Of a stretch of 6,028 nucleotides of DNA, positions 1 through 4,902 are shown piece by piece. This DNA comes from an uncultured Pseudomonadota bacterium (lineage in GTDB: Bacteria; Pseudomonadota; Gammaproteobacteria; Burkholderiales; Usitatibacteraceae). Numbering within the stretch: the first letter of the stretch is position 1; every line of letters starts with the position of its first letter. The notes under the pieces were generated by a model, which was given only the letters and a program-made list of their open reading frames with translations, was not told the origin of the DNA and ran no database searches. The stretch spans positions 1 through 6,028 of the forward strand of contig CALEJW010000247.1 in the NCBI GenBank assembly GCA_937898635.1, read 5' to 3'. The translations under genes and the position numbers were made by a program.

Positions 1-1
1 C

Positions 2-55
2 GGCAAGCCCGACACCCGCCGCTGCGACCAGGCCTTCGTCCTCGAGCTCGACTGA
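2..55 (+). CDS. C-terminal end of an unidentified protein (partial)
   Basis: Only the last 17 codons and a TGA stop are present; the gene begins before the window. The visible tail reads GKPDTRRCDQAFVLELD. All 17 sense codons in this frame end in G or C, as in the confident genes of this window, while the other two frames do not show this, which is why I take it as coding. The tail is too short to assign a family. It is convergent with the Yip1-type gene, whose stop lies 26 bp downstream. Confidence 0.5.
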   Translation, partial: GKPDTRRCDQAFVLELD

Positions 56-81
56 ATGCGTGAAGGGCCGGGGCGTGCCCG

Positions 82-1323
82 CTACTGCTGCGCGCCCGCG
101 TTCTTCATCGACTCGAGCCGGCCCAGGTCGAGGGAAGCCACGCCCGACTTGAGGTCCTCGAAGGCCACGCCGCGGCCCTTGGCGCTCACGATGAAGCGGT
201 CCCCGAGGACCACCGTGAACTCGTTCGCGCCGCTGCCGCCCTTGGAGATCTCCTCGTGGATCGTGCGGTCGCCCTCGCGGCGCGTGCGCTCGACGCGGCC
301 GTTGCGCTCGCGTTCGCCCTGCACGTTCATCCAGCCCGCGAGCCCCAACAGGCCACCCGCGCCGCCGGTGTCGGTCACCACGAGCTCGACCCTGCGTCCC
401 GCGCCGTCGCCGTAGCGCGCCTCCGCCTTGGCCATCTGCAGGCCGGCCGGGCCGCCCCGCTCCGAGCCCTGCTCCGTGCGCGGCAGCCCCGCGAAGCTCT
501 CCGGCACGAGAGGCTTCAGCTGGTCGAGGGAGACGGGCTCGAACCGCTTGCCGCCGCCGAGCATGGTGCCCAGCCCCTCCATGGCGGCCTTCATCTGCGC
601 GTTGGGGTCGCCGCTCTGCTGCGCCGCCTCCATCTTGCGGCCCACCGCCTCCATTTGCTTCCCGAAGCCCTCGAGCTTGCCCATCGGGGAGTCGCGGTCG
701 AAGGCGGGGCCCGGCCCGCCGTGCATCGCGCCCATCATCGCGCCGCCGCCGGTGAGCATGGCCACCCCGCTCGCCGCGAGCGTGATGAGGAAGCCGATCA
801 CGATGGCGCAGACCACGACGACCGCGGTGTAGCCGAGCGACTTCTCCTCGGGGTTCTTCATGAGCCGCGGCAGGCCGAGGTAGAGGAGGTACAGGCCGTA
901 GAGGGAAACGAGGAGGCCGATCAGCCCCAGCGCGGGAATGATGCCGAGGATGCCCGCGATCCAGGCCGGCGTGTACGAGTACACCGCGACCTTCATCGCC
1001 TGCGCGGAGCTCTTCTCGCCGCCGAAGGTGGGGGCGAGCGCGTTGATGATGAGCGACAGGATGAAGATCCCGACGAAGGCCATCGCGAACGAGAAGACCG
1101 CCACGCCGATGCCCGCGACGATGGGCGTGCGGAAGGTCCCCATGAAGGGAAGGCTCGTGCCGATGAGGGAGCTGCCGATGAAGCCGCAGATCACGCTGAT
1201 GCCCGCGAGGGGCGCGACGTAGCCGCCCATGAGCTCGCCCGTGGACGGCGTCTCGCCCGCGATCACGGGCCATTCCGTCTTCGGGGTGAGGAGGATGTTC
1301 TTGACGCGGTCGACGATGCCCAT
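82..1323 (-). CDS. Yip1-family membrane protein with a soluble C-terminal domain
   Basis: This 413-residue protein opens with a short amphipathic stretch containing TPKTEWPVI, typical of bacterial Yip1-domain (PF04893-like) proteins. About five hydrophobic segments follow, near residues 34-56, 68-96, 113-131, 132-151 and 165-190. A Met/Gly-rich and then helical charged linker (about 193-258) leads to a soluble domain (about 260-413) with LKPLVPESFAGLPRT, YGDGAGRRVELVVTDTG and VVLGDRFIVSAKG. I have the impression that this C-terminal pattern recurs in proteobacterial hypothetical proteins, but I know no function for it. The start at 1323 is chosen because an AGGGAGG ribosome site lies 5 bases before it and the hydrophobic domain starts normally; the reading frame stays open upstream to 1476 but that extension looks non-coding. 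It is probably an inner-membrane protein; bacterial Yip1 proteins have no settled role. It is divergent from the Asp-box lipoprotein. Confidence 0.88.
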   Translation of the reverse strand: MGIVDRVKNILLTPKTEWPVIAGETPSTGELMGGYVAPLAGISVICGFIGSSLIGTSLPFMGTFRTPIVAGIGVAVFSFAMAFVGIFILSLIINALAPTFGGEKSSAQAMKVAVYSYTPAWIAGILGIIPALGLIGLLVSLYGLYLLYLGLPRLMKNPEEKSLGYTAVVVVCAIVIGFLITLAASGVAMLTGGGAMMGAMHGGPGPAFDRDSPMGKLEGFGKQMEAVGRKMEAAQQSGDPNAQMKAAMEGLGTMLGGGKRFEPVSLDQLKPLVPESFAGLPRTEQGSERGGPAGLQMAKAEARYGDGAGRRVELVVTDTGGAGGLLGLAGWMNVQGERERNGRVERTRREGDRTIHEEISKGGSGANEFTVVLGDRFIVSAKGRGVAFEDLKSGVASLDLGRLESMKNAGAQQ

Positions 1324-1328
1324 TGCCG

Positions 1329-1335
1329 CCTCCCT
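1329..1335 (-). promoter_or_regulatory. Ribosome binding site that fixes the Yip1 gene start
   Basis: On the minus strand AGGGAGG is followed by five bases (CGGCA) and then ATG. It supports the start at 1323 over the upstream in-frame ATG at 1476, which would give a 51-residue low-complexity extension overlapping the divergent gene. Confidence 0.8.
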
Positions 1336-1355
1336 CTTTCGTTCGTGGTGCGAGG

Positions 1356-1361
1356 ATTTTA
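1356..1361 (-). promoter_or_regulatory. Probable -10 element for the Yip1 gene
   Basis: TAAAAT on the minus strand lies in the only AT-rich patch of the 131-bp divergent region. Transcription would begin near 1349, leaving a leader of about 26 bases that includes the AGGGAGG site. I see no good -35 hexamer at the proper distance. The position is inferred from sequence only. Confidence 0.4.
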
Positions 1362-1385
1362 CGCTTCCGGCCGTCGCGGCGCCGG

Positions 1386-1397
1386 TACCATGGCGGC
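1386..1397 (+). promoter_or_regulatory. Possible -10 and discriminator for the Asp-box lipoprotein gene
   Basis: TACCAT followed directly by GGCGGC resembles the better-supported -10 plus GC discriminator pairs found before mlaF, the MBL gene and the last gene. It would start transcription near 1398, giving a leader of about 57 bases. No convincing -35 is visible. The assignment rests on resemblance to the other three sites. Confidence 0.3.
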
Positions 1398-1406
1398 TTT
1401 CCGCCA
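1391..1406 (+). repeat. Short perfect inverted repeat in the divergent promoter region
   Basis: TGGCGG, four bases (CTTT), then CCGCCA: six-base arms with perfect complementarity. It overlaps the proposed -10/start region of the lipoprotein gene, so it could be an operator or a small hairpin. In DNA this GC-rich a six-base inverted repeat can arise by chance. Confidence 0.3.
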
Positions 1407-1440
1407 CGCGCCGGACGCTCCCGCGGCCGGGCCTTTCGGA

Positions 1441-1447
1441 AGAGGAG
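1441..1447 (+). promoter_or_regulatory. Ribosome binding site that decides between two lipoprotein starts
   Basis: AGAGGAG lies seven bases before the ATG at 1455 but only one base before the in-frame ATG at 1449. The spacing favours 1455 as the translation start; the difference is only two residues. Confidence 0.7.
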
Positions 1448-1454
1448 AATGCCC

Positions 1455-3071
1455 ATGGACCGGCACGCGGCGACATCGATCCTGGCGGCGGCGCTCGCGC
1501 TCGCGGCGTGCTCCGGCGGCGGCTCGGGAGGATCCACGGCCCCGCCGGCGCCCGTGCCGCCGACGCAGCCCCCGCCGGTGGCGGGCCTCGTCTCCGGGCC
1601 CACGCCGTTCGCGCCCGGCTGCGGCGGCACCCAGGGCACGGTCTTCCTGAACGCGGAAGTCGAGCCCAGCCTCGCGGTGAACCCGGCCAACCCCGACCAC
1701 CTCCTCGGGATGTGGCAGCAGGACCGCTGGTCCAACGGCTCCGCGCGCGGCCTGGTCGCCGCGGTGTCCTTCGATGCCGGCGCGAGCTGGAGCACGCAGC
1801 CCATGGCCTTCTCGCGTTGCGGCGGCGGCACGCCCGGCAACGGCGGCGATTTCGAGCGCGCGACGGACCCGTGGGTCGCCTTCGGTCCCGACGGCACCGC
1901 CTGGGCCATGTCGCTTTCCACCACCGGCGGCATCTTCACCGGCGGCTCGGCGAACGCGATGCTCGTCGCGCGCTCCCGCGACGGCGGGCGCACCTGGGGC
2001 AACGCCGTGCCGCTCATCGCCGACACCGTGCCCTTCTTCAACGACAAGAACGCGCTCGCCGCCGATCCTCGCGACGCGCGCTTCGCCTACGCCTCGTGGG
2101 ACCGCCTCGAGCAGCTCGGGGGCGGGCCGGCGATGTTCGCGCGCACCGTCGATGGCGGCGAGACCTGGGAGGCGGCGCGGGCCATCTTCGACCCCGGGCC
2201 GGATTCCCAGACCATCGGCAACCTCGTCGTGCCCCTCGGCGACGGGACGCTCGCCTACGTCGCGACGCGGCTCGACGAGACGCTGCCCGCGCGCACCGCC
2301 TCCGTGATCGTGCTGCGCTCCACGGATCGCGGCGCCACCTGGTCGGCCCCCGTGACCGTCGCCGCGCACCTCGCCGTCGGCACCGTCGATCCCGACAGCG
2401 GCCTCGGCGTGCGCGACGGCGCCATCCTCCTGGGCGCGGCGGGCGGCCCCGGCTCGACGCTGCACGTGGTGTGGCAGGACTCGCGCTTCAGCGCCGGCCA
2501 GCGCGACGCGATCGCCTACTCGCGCTCGACCGACGGGGGCCTCACCTGGTCGGCGCCGGTGCGCGTGAACCCGGACCCCTCGGTGGCCGCCTTCACGCCG
2601 GGCGTGGCGACACTTCCGGACGGCACGGTCGGGGTGAGCTACTACGACTTCCGCGACAACACCCCGAGCCTCGCCACGCTGCCGACGGGATACTGGCTCG
2701 CCCGCTCCGCCGACGGGACGACCTGGTCCGAGACCCGCCTCGCGGGGCCGTTCGACCTCGCCTTCGCGCCCGACGCGAACGGGCTCTTCCTCGGCGACTA
2801 CATGGGCCTCGCGGGAAGGGCGGGCGAGTTCCTCTCGCTGCACGTGCGCACGACGGGGAACCTCGCCAACCGCAACGACGTCTTCTTCGCGCGCGCGGGC
2901 GCCGGGGCGGCGGCACAGGGCAAGGATGCGCCGGCGCCCGGCGCCTGGCCGGCGCGCTGGACCGCGAAGGCCGCGGAACCCTTCACCGTGGACGCGGCCT
3001 GGGCCGCGCGCGTGGACGCGGCGATCCGGCGCCGGCTCGAGAGCCGCGGCCGGCCGCCCGCCTCCCCCTAG
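1455..3071 (+). CDS. Asp-box (BNR) repeat lipoprotein, probable beta-propeller
   Basis: This 538-residue protein begins with a lipoprotein signal peptide: a hydrophobic stretch ending in the lipobox LAAC, with Cys19 as the probable lipidated residue and Ser at +2, which is compatible with outer-membrane delivery. A Gly/Ser/Pro-rich tether (20-45) follows. The body carries six Asp-box motifs of the S-x-D-x-G-x-T-W type: SFDAGASW (105-112), SRDGGRTW (174-181), TVDGGETW (231-238), STDRGATW (289-296), STDGGLTW (358-365) and a one-residue-short SADGTTW (418-424). Their regular spacing suggests a six-bladed propeller. Databases often label such proteins sialidase or exo-alpha-sialidase, but I see no FRIP-type motif and cannot place an arginine triad, so substrate and even enzymatic activity are open. 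Cys56 and Cys122 could form a disulfide. The C-terminal 55 residues are Ala/Arg/Pro-rich. The gene ends directly against the convergent NYN gene. Confidence 0.9.
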   Translation: MDRHAATSILAAALALAACSGGGSGGSTAPPAPVPPTQPPPVAGLVSGPTPFAPGCGGTQGTVFLNAEVEPSLAVNPANPDHLLGMWQQDRWSNGSARGLVAAVSFDAGASWSTQPMAFSRCGGGTPGNGGDFERATDPWVAFGPDGTAWAMSLSTTGGIFTGGSANAMLVARSRDGGRTWGNAVPLIADTVPFFNDKNALAADPRDARFAYASWDRLEQLGGGPAMFARTVDGGETWEAARAIFDPGPDSQTIGNLVVPLGDGTLAYVATRLDETLPARTASVIVLRSTDRGATWSAPVTVAAHLAVGTVDPDSGLGVRDGAILLGAAGGPGSTLHVVWQDSRFSAGQRDAIAYSRSTDGGLTWSAPVRVNPDPSVAAFTPGVATLPDGTVGVSYYDFRDNTPSLATLPTGYWLARSADGTTWSETRLAGPFDLAFAPDANGLFLGDYMGLAGRAGEFLSLHVRTTGNLANRNDVFFARAGAGAAAQGKDAPAPGAWPARWTAKAAEPFTVDAAWAARVDAAIRRRLESRGRPPASP

Positions 3072-3917
3072 CTACTCGTCCGGCGCCACGGAGCGGATGG
3101 TGTAGCCGCCGCTCTTGTCGTCGCGCTCGAGCTCGAGGAGGCCCTTGTCCTGCAGCTCCTCGAGGAGCTGGTTGAAGGAGCGGTAGCCGTAGTAGCCCTC
3201 GCTGAAGCCGGGCTTCCTGCGCTTGATGGCCTGCTTCACCATCGAGCCCCACAGCGTCTCCTCGACGCCGCGCTCGTCCACCAGGTCGTCGATGGTCTCG
3301 AGCACGAGGTCGAAGGCCTCCTGGCGCTTGCCGCCGCCGCCCGCGGGCTCGCGCTCCTTCTCCGGCTCCTTCTCCGCGTCCTTGCCGCGCTCCTTGGCCG
3401 GGGCAGCGGCCTTCGCGTCGGGCCGGCGCGCGGGCTGGCGCTTGGGCACCTGCCGCACGAGGTCGTCGTAGTAGATGAACTCGTCGCAGTTGGCGATGAG
3501 GAGGTCGGAGGTGCTCTTCTTCACGCCCACGCCGATCACGACCTTCGCGTTCTCGCGCAGCTTCGAGACCAGCGGGGAGAAGTCGGAGTCGCCGCTCACG
3601 ATCACGAAGGTGTCGACGTGGCTCTTCGTGTAGCAGAGGTCGAGCGCGTCCACCACCATGCGGATGTCGGCGGAGTTCTTGCCGGACATGCGCACGTGCG
3701 GGATCTCGATCAGCTCGAAGGAGGCCTGGTGCATGGGGGCCTTGAACTCCTTGTAGCGCTCCCAGTCGCAGTAGGCCTTCTTCACCACGATGCTGCCCTT
3801 CACCAGCAGGCGCTCGAGCACCTTGCTGATGTCGAAGCGCTCGTACTTCGCCTCGCGCACGCCCAGCGCGACGTTCTCGAAGTCGCAGAAGACGGCGAGG
3901 TTCCTGATTTCGGCCAT
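3072..3917 (-). CDS. NYN-domain putative RNase with C-terminal OST-HTH/LOTUS domain
   Basis: This 281-residue protein has an N-terminal NYN (PIN-like, LabA/DUF88) domain at about residues 4-153. The acidic, metal-binding pattern of the family is visible: CDFENV (Asp12, Asn15), GKNSADIRMVVDAL (Asp84) and VSGDSDFSPLV (Asp110, Asp112). A Lys/Glu/Pro/Ala-rich linker (about 156-197), likely disordered, leads to an OST-HTH/LOTUS-type winged helix (about 199-278) with LWGSMVKQAIKRRKPGFSE and YYGYRSFNQLLEEL. NYN domains are predicted or shown RNases and LOTUS domains bind RNA or partner proteins, so a cytosolic RNA-processing role is likely; the target is unknown. The start has a GGAGA site five bases upstream. 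No partner gene is co-directional: the neighbours are a convergent lipoprotein gene and a divergent mlaF-like gene 41 bp away. Confidence 0.92.
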   Translation of the reverse strand: MAEIRNLAVFCDFENVALGVREAKYERFDISKVLERLLVKGSIVVKKAYCDWERYKEFKAPMHQASFELIEIPHVRMSGKNSADIRMVVDALDLCYTKSHVDTFVIVSGDSDFSPLVSKLRENAKVVIGVGVKKSTSDLLIANCDEFIYYDDLVRQVPKRQPARRPDAKAAAPAKERGKDAEKEPEKEREPAGGGGKRQEAFDLVLETIDDLVDERGVEETLWGSMVKQAIKRRKPGFSEGYYGYRSFNQLLEELQDKGLLELERDDKSGGYTIRSVAPDE

Positions 3918-3922
3918 GGGAT

Positions 3923-3927
3923 TCTCC
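3923..3927 (-). promoter_or_regulatory. Ribosome binding site of the NYN-LOTUS gene
   Basis: GGAGA on the minus strand, five bases (ATCCC) before the ATG ending at 3917. It lies inside the 41-bp gap that must also hold the promoter elements of the divergent mlaF-like gene. Confidence 0.65.
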
Positions 3928-3942
3928 GGGGTGACAGCCCCT

Positions 3943-3948
3943 AGCTTA
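3943..3948 (-). promoter_or_regulatory. Possible -10 element for the NYN-LOTUS gene
   Basis: TAAGCT on the minus strand overlaps by two bases the proposed -10 (TACAAT) of the divergent gene. It would start transcription near 3936 and leave a leader of about 19 bases that contains the GGAGA site. The match to consensus is moderate and no -35 is evident; the upstream contacts would fall inside the mlaF coding sequence. Confidence 0.3.
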
Positions 3949-3958
3949 CAATGCCGCC
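3947..3958 (+). promoter_or_regulatory. -10 and discriminator giving an apparently leaderless mlaF transcript
   Basis: TACAAT is followed by GCCGCC and then the ATG at 3959. A start site seven bases after the hexamer would be the A of the ATG. No Shine-Dalgarno sequence precedes the gene. The start cannot be moved upstream: an in-frame TGA lies at 3932-3934 with no start codon between it and 3959. No clear -35 is visible. Confidence 0.5.
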
Positions 3959-4804
3959 ATGCCCCGCGCCGACTGCGAGAACCTGATCGAGATCCGCGAC
4001 CTGCACTTCGCCTACGGCAAGCGCGCGGTGCTCTCCGGGCTGGAGCTCGACATCCCGAGGGGAAAGGTGATCGCGATCCTCGGCGCGAGCGGCTGCGGCA
4101 AGACCACGCTCCTGCAGCTGATCGGCGGGGCCCTGCGGCCCGCGCGCGGGACCGTGAAGGTGTGCGGCGAGGACGTGCACGCGCTCGACCAGGCGGGACT
4201 GTACCGCCTGCGCCGGCAGATCGGCATGATGTTCCAGAAGGGCGGTCTCTTCAGCGACCTCACGGTCTTCGAGAACGTCGCCTTCCCGATCCGCGAGCAC
4301 ACGCGGCTGCCGGAGGACATCGTCTCGGACCTCGTGAAGCTGAAGCTCCACGCCGTCGGGCTGCGCGGCGCCCACGGCCTGCAGCCCACGGAGCTCTCCG
4401 GCGGGATGGCGCGGCGCGTGGCGCTCGCGCGCGCGATCGCGCTCGACCCCGACCTCCTCATCTACGACGAGCCCTTCGCCGGCCTCGACCCGATCACGCT
4501 CAACGTGATCTGCAACCTGATCCGGACCCTGAACGACGCGCTGGGCAGCACCTCGGTGGTCGTGACCTACGACGTGCCGGAGGCGGTGAAGCTCGCCGAC
4601 TACCTCTACCTCATGGGCGACGGGCGCATCGTGGTGCACGGGCCGACCCGCGAGATGCTCGAGTCCGACCACCCCTTCGCCCGCCAGTTCCTGCACGCCC
4701 AGCCCGACGGCCCCGTGCCCTTCCACTTCCCGGCGACCCCCATCGGCGAGGAGCTGGAGCTCGTCGCGCCGCGCTCGCCGCCGCGCTCGGTCCGCGCCCT
4801 CTAG
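3959..4804 (+). CDS. mlaF: MlaF-like ABC transporter ATP-binding protein (orphan)
   Basis: This 281-residue ABC ATPase has Walker A GASGCGKTT (42-50), the Q-loop glutamine at 93 (MFQKGGLFSDLTVFENVAFP context), signature LSGGM (146-150), Walker B LLIYDE with catalytic Glu171, and the D-loop GLD (175-177). The H-loop position is Tyr204 (VVTYDVPEA) instead of the usual His. The MFQ-GGLF-S-LTVFENVAFP stretch and the C-terminal FLHAQPDGPVPFHFPA (about 244-259) match MlaF, where this C-terminal segment packs against the partner subunit. In the known system MlaF powers the inner-membrane MlaFEDB complex that moves phospholipids between inner and outer membranes. Here no mlaE, mlaD, mlaC or mlaB lies next to it: the following gene is an unrelated hydrolase with its own promoter. 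It may serve a permease encoded elsewhere. The family call is firm; the exact symbol is less so. Confidence 0.88.
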   Translation: MPRADCENLIEIRDLHFAYGKRAVLSGLELDIPRGKVIAILGASGCGKTTLLQLIGGALRPARGTVKVCGEDVHALDQAGLYRLRRQIGMMFQKGGLFSDLTVFENVAFPIREHTRLPEDIVSDLVKLKLHAVGLRGAHGLQPTELSGGMARRVALARAIALDPDLLIYDEPFAGLDPITLNVICNLIRTLNDALGSTSVVVTYDVPEAVKLADYLYLMGDGRIVVHGPTREMLESDHPFARQFLHAQPDGPVPFHFPATPIGEELELVAPRSPPRSVRAL

Positions 4805-4823
4805 GGGAGGCCTGCCGGGGCCC

Positions 4824-4849
4824 GGGCGGCGCCCGATTCGCGCCCGCCC
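4824..4849 (+). terminator. GC-rich hairpin after mlaF, weak terminator candidate
   Basis: GGGCGGCGC (4824-4832) can pair with GCGCCCGCCC (4840-4849) with one bulged C, around a seven-base loop. It begins 20 bases after the mlaF stop. There is no proper T tract after it (only GAACGGGTTT), so it may be a poor intrinsic terminator, a 3' end stabiliser, or chance structure in GC-rich DNA. Confidence 0.3.
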
Positions 4850-4858
4850 GAACGGGTT

Positions 4859-4870
4859 TAGGATGGCGCC
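4859..4870 (+). promoter_or_regulatory. -10 and discriminator of the MBL hydrolase gene
   Basis: TAGGAT followed directly by GGCGCC; the predicted transcription start is A4871. Unlike the other two best matches this promoter leaves a leader, of 32 bases, which holds a GGGAG ribosome site. No consensus -35 is seen (TTCGCG lies 16 bases upstream). Confidence 0.45.
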
Positions 4871-4892
4871 AGCTTCGCGACCGTCCACCACC

Positions 4893-4897
4893 GGGAG
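4893..4897 (+). promoter_or_regulatory. Ribosome binding site that fixes the MBL hydrolase start
   Basis: GGGAG with five bases (ATCCC) before the ATG at 4903. Together with the signal peptide that begins at this ATG, it excludes the long upstream open frame that runs back through mlaF. Confidence 0.7.
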
Positions 4898-4902
4898 ATC
4901 CC

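Noticed and set aside
56..81. Bidirectional terminator between the first partial gene and the Yip1 gene
   Set aside because: Only a four-base CGGG/CCCG stem can form in this 26-bp gap and there is no T tract on either strand.
1324..1476. N-terminal extension of the Yip1 protein to an ATG at 1476
   Set aside because: The extra 51 residues look like translated promoter DNA and would overlap the divergent lipoprotein start; the ribosome site supports 1323.
256..1650. 464-codon open frame on the plus strand opposite the Yip1 gene
   Set aside because: Its product is dominated by His, Arg, Ala and Glu with no domain or hydrophobic core, as expected for the antisense frame of a GC-rich gene; the minus-strand Yip1 protein explains the region.
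1359..2843. 494-codon open frame on the minus strand opposite the Asp-box lipoprotein
   Set aside because: Low-complexity Arg/Gly/Ala/Val translation with no motif; the plus frame has a signal peptide and six Asp-boxes.
1455..3071. Naming the lipoprotein a sialidase
   Set aside because: Asp-boxes are structural and occur in many non-sialidases; the catalytic signature could not be found.
1229..3175. 648-codon plus-strand open frame overlapping the lipoprotein gene
   Set aside because: Arg/Ala/Pro/Gly-rich shadow of the lipoprotein gene in another frame; it has no recognisable domain.
3941..4891. 316-codon minus-strand open frame opposite mlaF
   Set aside because: Composition is typical antisense shadow (Val/Glu/His/Arg-rich) and mlaF carries every ABC motif on the other strand.
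3790..4902. Upstream extension of the MBL hydrolase reading frame back through mlaF
   Set aside because: The extension translates as an Arg-rich shadow of mlaF; a ribosome site and a signal peptide set the start at 4903.
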